Positions 33,219-42,048 of a DNA stretch of 49,515 nucleotides are shown here, piece by piece. The stretch is taken from NCBI GenBank assembly GCA_964572965.1, contig CAZNHL010000025.1, positions 1-49,515 of the forward strand, written 5' to 3'. A program made the translations under genes and the position numbers. Under the pieces are notes generated by a model that saw nothing but the letters and a program-made list of their open reading frames with translations, did not search any database and had not been told where the DNA came from. Numbering within the stretch: the first letter of the stretch is position 1; each line of letters begins with the position of its first letter. The stretch is from CAZNHL01 sp964572965 (GTDB taxonomy: Bacteria; Bacteroidota; Bacteroidia; Cytophagales; UBA9547).

Positions 33219-34778
33219 TTAACTTTTAGGATTCAAAACTACGAAAGGAATGATCATTTCTTCAAGTGAAATTCCCCCATGCTGGAAAGTATCCCTGTAA
33301 AAGTTTGCGTAGTAGTTGTAATTATTAGGGTAGGCAAAGAAATAATCTTCGGCAGCAAAGGCAAACGCCGTAGATATATTGCGCTTCGGCAAACCCAGTC
33401 TTTCCGGTTTCCTTGTAAAATAAACACCGGCTTCATCTACAGCCAGGTTCCTGCCCTGTTTGTAACGAAGGTTAGTATTCGTACTCTCTTTATCACCTAT
33501 AATCTTATAAGGCCGTTTTACACAAACAGTACCATGATCGGTAGTAATAACCAGTTTAATTTTTTTAGAAGCAAGATTTTTGATCAGGTCCAGCAACGGA
33601 GAATGCATAAACCAAGATTTCGTTAATGACCTGTAACCCGATTCATTAGGTGCCAGCTCCTTAATCATTGCCATGTCTGTTCTGGCATGAGAAAGCATAT
33701 CAACGAAGTTATAAACCACCACATTCAACCTGTTAGCCATCAGGTTATTCACCGAATCTGCCAAAGCTTTGCCCTGCTGCAGGTTTAATATCTTGTTATA
33801 TGAAAATTTAATATCAAGTTTATTCTTCTTCAACTGTGCTTCAAGTAGTTTATCCTCAAAGTTATTCTTCCCCTCGTCGTCCTCATCGTTTACCCAGTAA
33901 TCAGGAAAATTCTTTGCAATATCAGCCGGTAAAAGACCTGAGAAGATCGCATTTCTCGCAAAAGCCGTAGTGGTAGGGAGCATCGCGTAGTAATTGCTTT
34001 CCTCTTCAATATTATAAAACTCACTGATTACAGGCTCCAGCACTTTCCACTGGTCATAACGCAGGTTGTCAATCAGGATAAAAAACACAGGACTCTGCTC
34101 TTCCAATAAAGGAAAAACCTTTTTCTTCATTAATTGGTGCGACATCAGAGGATTGTTTGCCTTTGGGTCATTCAGCCAGCCATCATATTCTTCTTCAATA
34201 AACTTCCAGAAATATGAATTGGCTTCACTTTTCTGGTTTGTCAATACTTCCGTTAATGTATCGTCATTAGCCTGATCCATTTCAAGCTCCCAGAAAACCA
34301 GCTTTTTATAAATATCAACCCACTCTTCCTGATTCAGCCGGTCTGTATAAACAGAACTTAGCGACCTGAATTGCTGTAAATATGTCTGGTTTGTTTTTTC
34401 AGAAACAAGCCGCTTATTATCTAATATCTTTTTAACAGAAATTAATATCTGGTTTGGATTAAGCGGTTTTAGCAGATAATCGGCAATTTTAGAACCTATC
34501 GCCTCCTCCATGATCCTCTCTTCATCACTTTTAGTTATCATAACAACCGGAAGGTTCGGACGAATAGACTTAACCTTTACCAAAGTCTCCAGACCTGTAA
34601 GTCCTGGCATATTCTCATCCAGGAAAAGAATATCGAATTTAGGGTCTGTACATAGCTCAATAGCATCATTACCGCTGTAAACAGGTGTGACATCGTAGCC
34701 TTTACTGTTTAAGAAGATAATATGAGGCTTTAACAAATCAATTTCGTCGTCCGCCCAAAGTATGTGGTAATTGCTCAT
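33219..34778 (-). CDS. porX: PorX-type response regulator with PglZ phosphatase domain
   Basis: A 519-residue protein. The receiver domain (1-120) has ILWADDEIDLL, DILFLDENMPGLTG (phospho-acceptor Asp near 54) and YLLKPLNPNQIL. The C-terminal PglZ / alkaline-phosphatase-like domain (about 200-515) has FFILIDNLRYDQW, MLPTTTAFARNAIFSGLLPA, VVYNFVDMLSH, KLVITTDHGTVCVKRPYKI and DTFQHGGISLEEMIIPFVVL, with metal-ligand Asp/His residues. PorX with PorY regulates type IX secretion in Bacteroidota. It heads the porX-tsaE-ald unit. The PorY kinase is not in this window. Confidence 0.93.
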   Translation of the reverse strand: MSNYHILWADDEIDLLKPHIIFLNSKGYDVTPVYSGNDAIELCTDPKFDILFLDENMPGLTGLETLVKVKSIRPNLPVVMITKSDEERIMEEAIGSKIADYLLKPLNPNQILISVKKILDNKRLVSEKTNQTYLQQFRSLSSVYTDRLNQEEWVDIYKKLVFWELEMDQANDDTLTEVLTNQKSEANSYFWKFIEEEYDGWLNDPKANNPLMSHQLMKKKVFPLLEEQSPVFFILIDNLRYDQWKVLEPVISEFYNIEEESNYYAMLPTTTAFARNAIFSGLLPADIAKNFPDYWVNDEDDEGKNNFEDKLLEAQLKKNKLDIKFSYNKILNLQQGKALADSVNNLMANRLNVVVYNFVDMLSHARTDMAMIKELAPNESGYRSLTKSWFMHSPLLDLIKNLASKKIKLVITTDHGTVCVKRPYKIIGDKESTNTNLRYKQGRNLAVDEAGVYFTRKPERLGLPKRNISTAFAFAAEDYFFAYPNNYNYYANFYRDTFQHGGISLEEMIIPFVVLNPKS

Positions 34779-35123
34779 AATTATAAAAGTATTGAGTATT
34801 GAGTATTGAGTTGAGTATAACTAGTTCTGTTAAAAAACACAGCTAAGTTTCATGCTACATCAACGTATTGCTTAAGATTAAAAGTATAACAAAACATAAT
34901 AATAGCTGCTATTCAAAGCAATTTAAATTAGTTGAAACCATTAACAATAACAGACTATCAGTCTACCCAATGTTTTATAATCTCAAAAGATGAATATTGA
35001 TAAAACCTTACAGGTTTATCAAAAGCGCTATTTGAACAAACAGATAGCCTGAAAAAACAATATTTTGAAAAATTTACAGTAAAAAAGCCAAATATTTACG
35101 TATTTCGTCCCATTCGAATTTTT
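34779..35123. other. 345-base divergent intergenic region (porX / HD gene)
   Basis: It holds a tandem TATTGAG tract (about 34790-34812: three copies plus a partial one) just beyond the porX start, and a 15-base imperfect palindrome AAACCTTACAGGTTT at 35003-35017. The rest is AT-rich, with no gene. Promoters for both flanking genes should lie here, but no TAnnTTTG box is clear. Confidence 0.5.
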
Positions 35124-36362
35124 ATGCTGCATTCAAACAAAAAGAAAGTCATCAATGATCCTGTCTATGGTTTTATTACCATACCAACCGGATTGATTTA
35201 TGACATTATAAATCATCCTGTTTTTCAGCGACTTCGCAGAATCAAGCAACTCGGATTAACCGATCTGATCTATCCGGGAGCAAACCATACCCGTTTTCAC
35301 CATGCATTAGGCGCCATGCACCTGATGTCAATCACACTCGACTCATTAAAAAATAAAGGCTGCGAGATTTCCGAACGGGAATATGAAGCGGCCCTGTTGG
35401 CCATACTATTGCACGACATTGGTCACGGACCATTTTCACATGCATTAGAACATACACTATTACGTGAGGTGCACCACGAAAGCCTGTCACAAATGTTCAT
35501 GCATAGCCTGAACAAAGAATTTAAAGGGAAGCTTGACATGGCTATCCAAATCTTTGAAAACAGTTATTCCCGGCCTTTCTTCCATCAACTGGTAAGCAGT
35601 CAGCTTGACATTGACCGGCTTGACTACCTGAACAGAGATTCTTTCTTTACAGGCGTGCAGGAAGGCGTAATCGGAGCCGAAAGGATCATCAAGCTACTCA
35701 ATGTAGTCAATGATGAACTTGTAATGGAAGAAAAAGGGATTTATAGCGTTGAGAATTTCCTAACAGCCCGCCGTCTGATGTACTGGCAGGTTTATCTGCA
35801 TAAAACAACTATCAGCGCCGAACAAATGCTGATTCAGATTATCAGAAGGGCAAAATTCTTAATCCAGAACGGACAGGAATTATTTGGCTCTGATGCATTG
35901 AAATTTTTCTTCAAAAACAACTTTACTATTAAAGACTTTGAATCAAACCCGAAATGTATTGAAGCATTCTGTCTTTTGGATGATTATGACGTATGGGGTG
36001 CAATCAAAGTATGGCAGGGCAATGATGACAGAATTCTTTCTCTTTTAAGTAAACAATTATTAGACAGAAAGCTATTTAAAGTATCACTGAGCAACCAGCC
36101 ATATGACGAAAGCTATATTTTGCAGATAAGAGAACAAGTAAAGGAAAAATACCATTTACAGGACGACGAACTGCAATATATATTCATGCACGGCATGCTG
36201 AGTAATGCAGCTTATGTTTCTACTGATGACAATATTAATATCTTTACTAAAAAAGGTGCTATTATTGATATTGCGGAAGCATCTGATTTACCTAATATTT
36301 CTGCCCTGAGTAAAATTGTGCGAAAATATTATTTATGCTTGCCTAAAAATGTATATTTGTAG
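35124..36362 (+). CDS. HD-domain phosphohydrolase (dGTPase/SAMHD1-like)
   Basis: A 412-residue protein. The N-terminal half has VINDPVYGFITIP, LRRIKQLGLTDLIYPGANHTRFHHALGAMHL and LLHDIGHGPFSHALE. Together they give the H...HD...D metal site of HD phosphohydrolases, and LDIDRLDYLNRDS supplies the last Asp. The family includes dNTP triphosphohydrolases and related nucleotide hydrolases; the substrate is not fixed by sequence. In many Bacteroidota this gene precedes lpxD, as here (51-base gap), and may share its transcript. Confidence 0.88.
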   Translation: MLHSNKKKVINDPVYGFITIPTGLIYDIINHPVFQRLRRIKQLGLTDLIYPGANHTRFHHALGAMHLMSITLDSLKNKGCEISEREYEAALLAILLHDIGHGPFSHALEHTLLREVHHESLSQMFMHSLNKEFKGKLDMAIQIFENSYSRPFFHQLVSSQLDIDRLDYLNRDSFFTGVQEGVIGAERIIKLLNVVNDELVMEEKGIYSVENFLTARRLMYWQVYLHKTTISAEQMLIQIIRRAKFLIQNGQELFGSDALKFFFKNNFTIKDFESNPKCIEAFCLLDDYDVWGAIKVWQGNDDRILSLLSKQLLDRKLFKVSLSNQPYDESYILQIREQVKEKYHLQDDELQYIFMHGMLSNAAYVSTDDNINIFTKKGAIIDIAEASDLPNISALSKIVRKYYLCLPKNVYL

Positions 36363-36413
36363 TTTTAGACGGGATTTAAGAAGATTACCCTGTACCGAAT
36401 TTGATAAATAATT

Positions 36414-37454
36414 ATGGAATTTTCTGTATTTCAGATAGCTGCAATCCTAGGAGGCGAAGTTAAAGGTGATGGGAATACCAAGATTAAATCTCTTGGAAAA
36501 ATTCAGGAAGCAACCGAAACTGATCTTGCTTTCTTATCAAACCCTAAATACGAACCATTCATTTACACAACAAAAGCAGGAGCTGTTATTGTAGGTAAAG
36601 ATTTTATTGCCAAACAAACTATTGACTCTGCGCTGATTGTTGTTGAAGACCCATATACCGGTTTCACAACCTTACTTGAAGAATACCAGAAAATGCTCAC
36701 CTATGGCAAAATAGGTATTGAAGAGCCTTCTTATCTTGGAGAAAACAGTACTATAGGCGAAAATATCTACAGAGGTGCATTCTCTTACATTGGTAAAAAT
36801 TGTAAAATAGGAACCAACGTAAAGATTTACCCGCATACATACATTAGTGACAATGTTGTTATTGGCGATAACTCCGTAATCTATTCAGGTGTAAAAATCT
36901 ACATTGACTGCAAAATCGGCAGTAATTGCAAAATACATGCAGGCGCTGTTATCGGCAGCGATGGCTTTGGTTTTGCTCCCCAGCCTGACGGTTCTTACAA
37001 AACTATTCCGCAAATCGGGAATGTTATTATAGAAGACAATGTTGATATCGGCGCTAATACTGTTGTCGACAGAGCAACCATGGGATCTACCATTATCAAA
37101 AAAGGTGTCAAACTTGACAACCTGATTCAGGTAGCTCACAATGTTGAAATCGGCAACAATACTGTAATAGCTGCACAGGCCGGTATAGCAGGTTCAAGTA
37201 AAATAGGTGAAAACTGTCAGATTGGCGGTCAGGTTGGTATTTCGGGCCATATCAAGATTGCAGACGGCACAAAAATAGCAGCGCAGTCCGGAATCATGAG
37301 CACCATTGAAGAAAAAGAGCTTACTTTCATCGGTTCTCCTGCTTTTGACTTCAAGCAATTCCTGAAATCATGGACAGTTTTGAAAAAACTACCCGATTTA
37401 CAGAAGCGAATTGACCAACTTGAAAAAAAATTCATAAATTTGTCGGAGAAATAA
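36414..37454 (+). CDS. lpxD: UDP-3-O-acylglucosamine N-acyltransferase
   Basis: A 346-residue protein of normal length, the third lipid A step. It has a uridine-binding N-terminal domain (1-100, ending DPYTGFTTLLEEY) and a left-handed hexapeptide beta helix (about 105-310; ENSTIGENIYRGAFSYIGKN, IGANTVVDRATMGSTIIKKG, LIQVAHNVEIGNNTVIAAQA with the catalytic His, GQVGISGHIKIADGTKIAAQ). It opens the lpxD - lpxC/fabZ - lpxA operon with 21 bases to the next gene. Confidence 0.97.
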   Translation: MEFSVFQIAAILGGEVKGDGNTKIKSLGKIQEATETDLAFLSNPKYEPFIYTTKAGAVIVGKDFIAKQTIDSALIVVEDPYTGFTTLLEEYQKMLTYGKIGIEEPSYLGENSTIGENIYRGAFSYIGKNCKIGTNVKIYPHTYISDNVVIGDNSVIYSGVKIYIDCKIGSNCKIHAGAVIGSDGFGFAPQPDGSYKTIPQIGNVIIEDNVDIGANTVVDRATMGSTIIKKGVKLDNLIQVAHNVEIGNNTVIAAQAGIAGSSKIGENCQIGGQVGISGHIKIADGTKIAAQSGIMSTIEEKELTFIGSPAFDFKQFLKSWTVLKKLPDLQKRIDQLEKKFINLSEK

Positions 37455-37475
37455 GGTTCTACTTTAAAATACATA

Positions 37476-38867
37476 ATGCAGGTAAAGCAACACACCATTA
37501 AGAAATCGGTTACTGTTTCTGGCGTAGGATTACATACAGGCGTTGTTTCAACAATGACTTTCCTACCGGCAAAACCGGGCCACGGTTACAAATTTCAAAG
37601 AATTGACCTTCCCGGTCAACCAATTGTAGATGCAGATGTGGATAATGTAGTTGACCTTTCAAGAGGTACTACGATTGAGCAGAGCGGTGCAAGAATTAAT
37701 ACAGTTGAACATACACTAGCTGCATTAGTAGGACTGGAAATTGACAATGTACTTATTCAGATAGACGGACCAGAGCCTCCAATTATGGACGGTAGCTCAA
37801 TTCAGTTTGTTGAAGCACTTCAGGAAGCCGGTATTGAGGAGCAAAATGCTTTCAGAAATTTCTTCGAAATCACAGAAAGTGTTATCTACCGTGACCCGAC
37901 ACGTGACGTTGAAGTAGCTGCTTTGCCACTTGACGATTACCGTGTAACAGTAATGGTTGATTATAACTCCCCTGTTCTTGGCAGCCAGCATGCTTCTTTA
38001 ACAGACATTACAATGTTCTCTAAAGAAATCGCTTCTTGCCGTACATTCTGCTTCCTTCATGAACTTGAAGCTTTACACAAAGCTAATCTTGTAAAAGGAG
38101 GTGACCTTAACAACGCAATTGTTATTGTTGACCGTGTTGTGAGTGATGATGAACTGGAAGGCCTGGCTAAGCTTTTCAACAAGCAAAAAGTTGAAGTCAA
38201 AAAAGAGGGTATCCTCAACAATGTTGAGTTAAGATATAAAAACGAACCGGCACGCCACAAACTACTTGACGTAATCGGTGACCTTGCACTTATTGGTCGC
38301 CCTTTGAAAGCACAGATCCTGGCTGCACGCCCTGGTCATGCGGCTAATGTTGGATTCGCTAAAAAAGTCAAAAAACTAATGATGGACAATCAGAAGAGAA
38401 ACGTACCGATGTACGATCCTTCTCAGGCTCCTGTTTTTGACGCAACTCAGATCTACAACATGCTTCCGCATGCTTATCCATTCCGTTTACTTGATAAAAT
38501 AGTTTACCTGGATGAAACAACAGTAGTAGGTTTGAAAAACGTTACTTTCAACGAACCATATTTCCCAGGTCACTTCCCGGGTAATCCTGTAATGCCTGGC
38601 GTAATGCAGATAGAGGCTATGGCACAGACAGGTGGTATCCTTGCTTTAAGTACAGTTGAGAATCCTCAGAATTACTGGACTTACTTCTTGTCAATCGAAA
38701 GTTGTCGTTTCAAGAAAATGGTTGTTCCCGGTGATCAGATCATTTTCAAATGTGAGCTTATTGCTCCAATCAAAAGAGGTATTATTAAAATGCAAGGTCA
38801 GGCATTTGTAGCAGGCAATATTGTTTGTGAGGCTGTAATGACTGCAAGTATTGTTAAAAAAAGCTAA
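37476..38867 (+). CDS. lpxC/fabZ: Bifunctional UDP-acyl-GlcNAc deacetylase / 3-hydroxyacyl-ACP dehydratase
   Basis: A 463-residue fusion typical of Bacteroidota. The LpxC part (1-305) has SGVGLHTG, INTVEHTLAALVGLEIDNV (zinc His), EPPIMDGSS, and RHKLLDVIGDLALIGRPLKA with the second His and Asp of the zinc site. The FabZ part (about 325-463) has LPHAYPFRLLDKIVYLD (catalytic His) and FPGHFPGNPVMPGVMQIEAM (catalytic Glu). It deacetylates UDP-3-O-acyl-GlcNAc and dehydrates 3-hydroxyacyl-ACP, so lipid A and fatty acid synthesis are coupled in one chain. Only 1 base separates it from lpxA. Confidence 0.97.
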   Translation: MQVKQHTIKKSVTVSGVGLHTGVVSTMTFLPAKPGHGYKFQRIDLPGQPIVDADVDNVVDLSRGTTIEQSGARINTVEHTLAALVGLEIDNVLIQIDGPEPPIMDGSSIQFVEALQEAGIEEQNAFRNFFEITESVIYRDPTRDVEVAALPLDDYRVTVMVDYNSPVLGSQHASLTDITMFSKEIASCRTFCFLHELEALHKANLVKGGDLNNAIVIVDRVVSDDELEGLAKLFNKQKVEVKKEGILNNVELRYKNEPARHKLLDVIGDLALIGRPLKAQILAARPGHAANVGFAKKVKKLMMDNQKRNVPMYDPSQAPVFDATQIYNMLPHAYPFRLLDKIVYLDETTVVGLKNVTFNEPYFPGHFPGNPVMPGVMQIEAMAQTGGILALSTVENPQNYWTYFLSIESCRFKKMVVPGDQIIFKCELIAPIKRGIIKMQGQAFVAGNIVCEAVMTASIVKKS

Positions 38868-38868
38868 T

Positions 38869-39654
38869 ATGACCCAACCCCTCGCATATATACACCCAGA
38901 CGCTAAAATTGCCGACTCTGCAATCATAGAGCCTTTTGCAGTAATCAACAAAAATGTTGTTATAGGAGAAGGTTGCTGGATTGGCCCTCATGTAACAATC
39001 ATGGAAGGTGCAAGAATTGGTAATAACGTAAAAATTTATCCAGGTGCAGTAGTTTCCGGTACGCCCCAGGATTTAAAGTTTGCCGGAGAAGAAACAACTA
39101 CCGTAATCGGTGATAATACTGTTATTCGTGAATGTGTAACTATCAGTCGTGGTACGGTTGATAAATTCAAAACTGTAGTAGGCAGTAATTGCTTAATTAT
39201 GGCTTATGCACACATTGCACACGATTGCTTTGTTGGTGACAACTGTATCATCGGTAACGCAGTTCAGGTAGCAGGTCACGTTACAGTTGACGACTGGGCA
39301 ATTGTAAGTGGTGCAAGTGCAGTACACCAGTTCTGCAGAATTGGCGCACATTCAATGATCTCAGGAGGTTCTCTTGTAAGAAAAGATGTTCCGCCATATA
39401 CAAAAGCAGCACGTGAACCATTGAGCTACTGCGGTATTAACTCTATCGGTTTACGCAGAAGAGGATTCTCTAACGAGCAAATCAGTGAGATTCAGAATAT
39501 CTACAGATACGTGTACCTGAAAGGTATGAACCATACTAAAGCACTTGATACAATTGAGCTGGAATTCCCTATTACAAAAGAAAGAGATGAAATTATTAAC
39601 TTCATCCGTTCTTCTGACAGAGGTATCATGAAAGGCTTTTTCGGCGACGATTAA
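38869..39654 (+). CDS. lpxA: UDP-N-acetylglucosamine acyltransferase
   Basis: I use the ATG at 38869 (MTQPLAYIHPDAKIADSAII), not the earlier one at 38851, because it avoids overlap with lpxC/fabZ and gives the normal length of 261 residues. The hexapeptide beta helix (about 5-185) includes GPHVTIMEGARIGNNVKIYP, RECVTISRGTVD and LIMAYAHIAHDCFVGDNCII (catalytic His). The C-terminal helical domain has GLRRRGFSNEQISEIQNIYR. It catalyses the first step of lipid A synthesis. The next gene starts 4 bases after the stop. Confidence 0.97.
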   Translation: MTQPLAYIHPDAKIADSAIIEPFAVINKNVVIGEGCWIGPHVTIMEGARIGNNVKIYPGAVVSGTPQDLKFAGEETTTVIGDNTVIRECVTISRGTVDKFKTVVGSNCLIMAYAHIAHDCFVGDNCIIGNAVQVAGHVTVDDWAIVSGASAVHQFCRIGAHSMISGGSLVRKDVPPYTKAAREPLSYCGINSIGLRRRGFSNEQISEIQNIYRYVYLKGMNHTKALDTIELEFPITKERDEIINFIRSSDRGIMKGFFGDD

Positions 39655-39658
39655 GCAA

Positions 39659-40300
39659 ATGCAACTCACTTTAGATAAAATAGGCAAACGTTTCCAGAAA
39701 GAGTGGATCTTCAGGAATGTTTGCCTATCTTTTTTTTCAGGCAAATCCTACGCCATTACAGGAAATAACGGCTCCGGGAAATCTACACTTTTACAGGTAA
39801 TTGCAGGCATTATCCCTTCTTCTGAAGGTACAATCTCGTTATCTGTTGACGGTAAAAATATAGCAGGAGAAAACCTTTACTCCTTTCTGTCTATTGCAAC
39901 TCCTTACATGGAGCTGATTGAAGAACTCACTCTTAGTGAATTAGTTGACTTCCACATTGGTTTTAAACCGCTTACCTGCTCTAAAGAAGTATTTATAGAT
40001 CAGTTGTTGGGGCTTGAACACGCCAAAGGCAAAGAAATCAGGAATTACTCTTCAGGAATGAAGCAAAAAGTAAAACTAGGCTTAGCTCTGTTTTCAAAAT
40101 CTCAGCTTATACTACTGGACGAGCCAACATCCAATCTGGACCTTCAAAATATAGAATGGTACAACAATCACCTGAAAGCGGTATCAGCACAAAAAGACAA
40201 GCTCATCATCATCTGCTCCAACATTGTACAGGAGTACGATTTCTGTGATGAAATTATTTCTGTAAACGACTATAAAAAGAAAGCTTTGAAACAGGTCTAA
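39659..40300 (+). CDS. ABC-transporter ATP-binding protein
   Basis: A 213-residue ATPase domain: Walker A GNNGSGKSTLLQVIAG, signature NYSSGMKQKVKLGLALF, Walker B SQLILLDEPTSNLD, and a weak switch region (LIIICSNIVQ). No membrane subunit is encoded beside it, so its permease partner is elsewhere. It follows lpxA by 4 bases, which suggests a link to envelope lipid or protein export; this is inference. Confidence 0.9.
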   Translation: MQLTLDKIGKRFQKEWIFRNVCLSFFSGKSYAITGNNGSGKSTLLQVIAGIIPSSEGTISLSVDGKNIAGENLYSFLSIATPYMELIEELTLSELVDFHIGFKPLTCSKEVFIDQLLGLEHAKGKEIRNYSSGMKQKVKLGLALFSKSQLILLDEPTSNLDLQNIEWYNNHLKAVSAQKDKLIIICSNIVQEYDFCDEIISVNDYKKKALKQV

Positions 40301-40318
40301 ATCCGGCAAAGCTTTTTT
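40280..40318 (+). terminator. Terminator overlapping the ABC gene stop
   Basis: AAAGCTTTG (40280-40288) pairs with CAAAGCTTT (40307-40315) and is followed by T residues. The stop codon (40298-40300) lies in the loop. It ends the lpx operon. Confidence 0.65.
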
Positions 40319-40331
40319 ATGGTATCATATT

Positions 40332-40502
40332 CTACAAATGGTAGAATATGGCATAATAGACAACGTATATCCACCCAAGCAGTCCGTGAATAATTACCCA
40401 AAACAGCGATTTATTGGCCGTCCAGCTGATTACAAGCGCCAAAGCTGTTCCAAACCCGATTCCCGACTTTATTACCTGACTTGAAAACGTAGTTCTTTCC
40501 AT
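40332..40502 (-). CDS. Small two-helix membrane protein
   Basis: I choose the ATG at 40502 (56 residues, MERTTFSSQVIKSGIGFGTA) over the longer frame to 40610, whose first 36 residues overlap the hydroxylase gene and look like a shadow. Two hydrophobic segments (FGTALALVISWT and VIIHGLLGWIYVVYYAIFY) flank a short NKSL turn. Similar short proteins recur in Bacteroidota. The function is unknown. It lies 10 bases after the hydroxylase gene on the same strand, so it is likely co-expressed. Confidence 0.6.
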   Translation of the reverse strand: MERTTFSSQVIKSGIGFGTALALVISWTANKSLFWVIIHGLLGWIYVVYYAIFYHL

Positions 40503-40512
40503 TTTAAACAGT

Positions 40513-41118
40513 TTAAAACTCTTTCGGAGGCATTGTCCTGAAAATGATATCCCAAAGCGGAGAAGATACCCCAAAACACTTATCAGGATACTTATAGTGA
40601 TGCAAAGCATGGTGAGTCCACAATACTTTGATTCCTTTTATAGGTTTAAAGGCATGGGTCATGTAATGAATAAAAACATATCCCATGTAACCGTTTATCA
40701 AGCCGGGTAAGAATGCAAAAGCGTATTCCTGCATTACAAGGTAAGTAATACTTAAGAACAGTAATGCAACAATCAGACCAGGCACAGGCGGCATAAACAG
40801 TCTCTGCTCATCTTTAGGGTATTGATGATGAATACCGTGGACATAATAATGGAACTTCTTACCGAATTCTGTCTCATTAGTCCAATGAAAAACATACCTA
40901 TGCAGCAGATACTCCAGCAATGTCCAGAAAAAGAAGCCCGTAACATATAAGCCAACGGTCAAAGGAACCGAATGCTTATAATAGCTAAAATTAACATACA
41001 AGAGACTTGCTATAATGCAAGTTACATAAGCAAAAGTTATATAAGCATTCGTTTTAGTTAACAACTCCAGCACCGGATTCTTAAAAACTTGTGCCTGACC
41101 TTCATTTCGAACATTCAT
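40513..41118 (-). CDS. Fatty-acid hydroxylase / sterol desaturase family protein
   Basis: A 201-residue membrane protein with the di-iron histidine boxes of the family: LLHRYVFHW, YYVHGIHHQYP, FIHYMTHAF and THHALHHYKYPDKCFG. Four membrane segments lie at about 27-60 and 105-150. Such enzymes hydroxylate fatty acyl chains (for example the 2-position of acyl groups in sphingolipids or lipid A). A lipid A or sphingolipid substrate would fit its place beside the lpx genes, but this is inference. Confidence 0.9.
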   Translation of the reverse strand: MNVRNEGQAQVFKNPVLELLTKTNAYITFAYVTCIIASLLYVNFSYYKHSVPLTVGLYVTGFFFWTLLEYLLHRYVFHWTNETEFGKKFHYYVHGIHHQYPKDEQRLFMPPVPGLIVALLFLSITYLVMQEYAFAFLPGLINGYMGYVFIHYMTHAFKPIKGIKVLWTHHALHHYKYPDKCFGVSSPLWDIIFRTMPPKEF

Positions 41119-41326
41119 AATTCACGGGGATTGAATTAAAAAGATTATCAATAAAAAAACAGATGATTATGCCTCATTAACAAATAATGCAAAAAGATAG
41201 TTTTTATAAGTGCAAAAAACATCAACAATCGCATTTATAATATGAAAATACGCCAAAAAGGTAAACCAATACAACTATATCATAAAAAATATTTCCCAAC
41301 AAAATTCCCTTTAAGGATCAATTTTC

Positions 41327-41334
41327 TATTTTTG
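41327..41334 (+). promoter_or_regulatory. -7 box of the efp promoter
   Basis: TATTTTTG matches TAnnTTTG and lies 38 bases before the efp ATG. A clear -33 TTG is not seen, only a T-rich stretch (ttccctttaagg), so it is a moderate call. Confidence 0.5.
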
Positions 41335-41372
41335 TAAAACATTCTTAAGATATCAATTAAAATACAAATATT

Positions 41373-41933
41373 ATGGCAGACACCGGTGATTTATCGAGAG
41401 GCGCTTTTATCAGATACAATAATGAATTAATGCAGGTATTGGAATACGAACACCGTACTCCTGGTAACTTACGTGCTTTTTTTCAGGTTAAAATGCGTAA
41501 CGTAAAATCTGGCAAGCTGGCAGAAAACCGTTTCCGTGCGGGTGAAGCAATCGAATTTGTCCGTGTTGATACAGCTAACTTCCAGATACTTTACAAAGAC
41601 GGCGAAAACCTTGTGTGTATGGATCAGGAAACTTTCGATCAGATTTATGTGCCGGAAAACCTTTTCGGTAACAGCGCACAATTTTTGAAAGACGGGATGG
41701 AAGTAATTGTTTCTTTCGACGATACTACCCCTATCCTTGCACAACCACCTCATTCAGTTGAATTGCTGATCACTTATTCTGAGCCGGCTGTTAAAGGTGA
41801 TACATCAAACAAAGTAATGAAGTCTGCCACACTGGAAACAGGTGCAGAAATCATGGTTCCTATTTTTGTGAATGAAGGAGAAAAAATCCGTATCAACACA
41901 GAAACCGGCGAATACATGGAGCGCGTTAAGTAA
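41373..41933 (+). CDS. efp: Elongation factor P
   Basis: A 186-residue three-domain protein that rescues ribosomes stalled on polyproline. Domain 1 has DLSRGAFIRYNNELMQVLEY, domain 2 EVIVSFDDTTPILAQPPHS, and domain 3 VPIFVNEGEKIRINTETGEY. At the tip of the domain 1 loop, where most EF-Ps have a modified Lys or Arg (PGKG), this protein reads RTPGNLRAF with Asn32. That is a variant also known to me in Bacteroidota. It has its own promoter and terminator. Confidence 0.95.
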   Translation: MADTGDLSRGAFIRYNNELMQVLEYEHRTPGNLRAFFQVKMRNVKSGKLAENRFRAGEAIEFVRVDTANFQILYKDGENLVCMDQETFDQIYVPENLFGNSAQFLKDGMEVIVSFDDTTPILAQPPHSVELLITYSEPAVKGDTSNKVMKSATLETGAEIMVPIFVNEGEKIRINTETGEYMERVK

Positions 41934-41955
41934 TTAACCGTCAAAGCATAAAACT

Positions 41956-41987
41956 ATTAAGCATTCGGGTGAACCTGAATGCTTAAT
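41956..41987 (+). terminator. Terminator after efp
   Basis: ATTAAGCATTC (41956-41966) pairs with GAATGCTTAAT (41977-41987), with an inner GGT/ACC pair. A T-rich stretch follows. Confidence 0.85.
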
Positions 41988-42048
41988 TTGTTTATAAGAA
42001 TAAACGCCGGGAGCGTATCATCTGTCTTTTTAAAAATCTGTTATTCCG

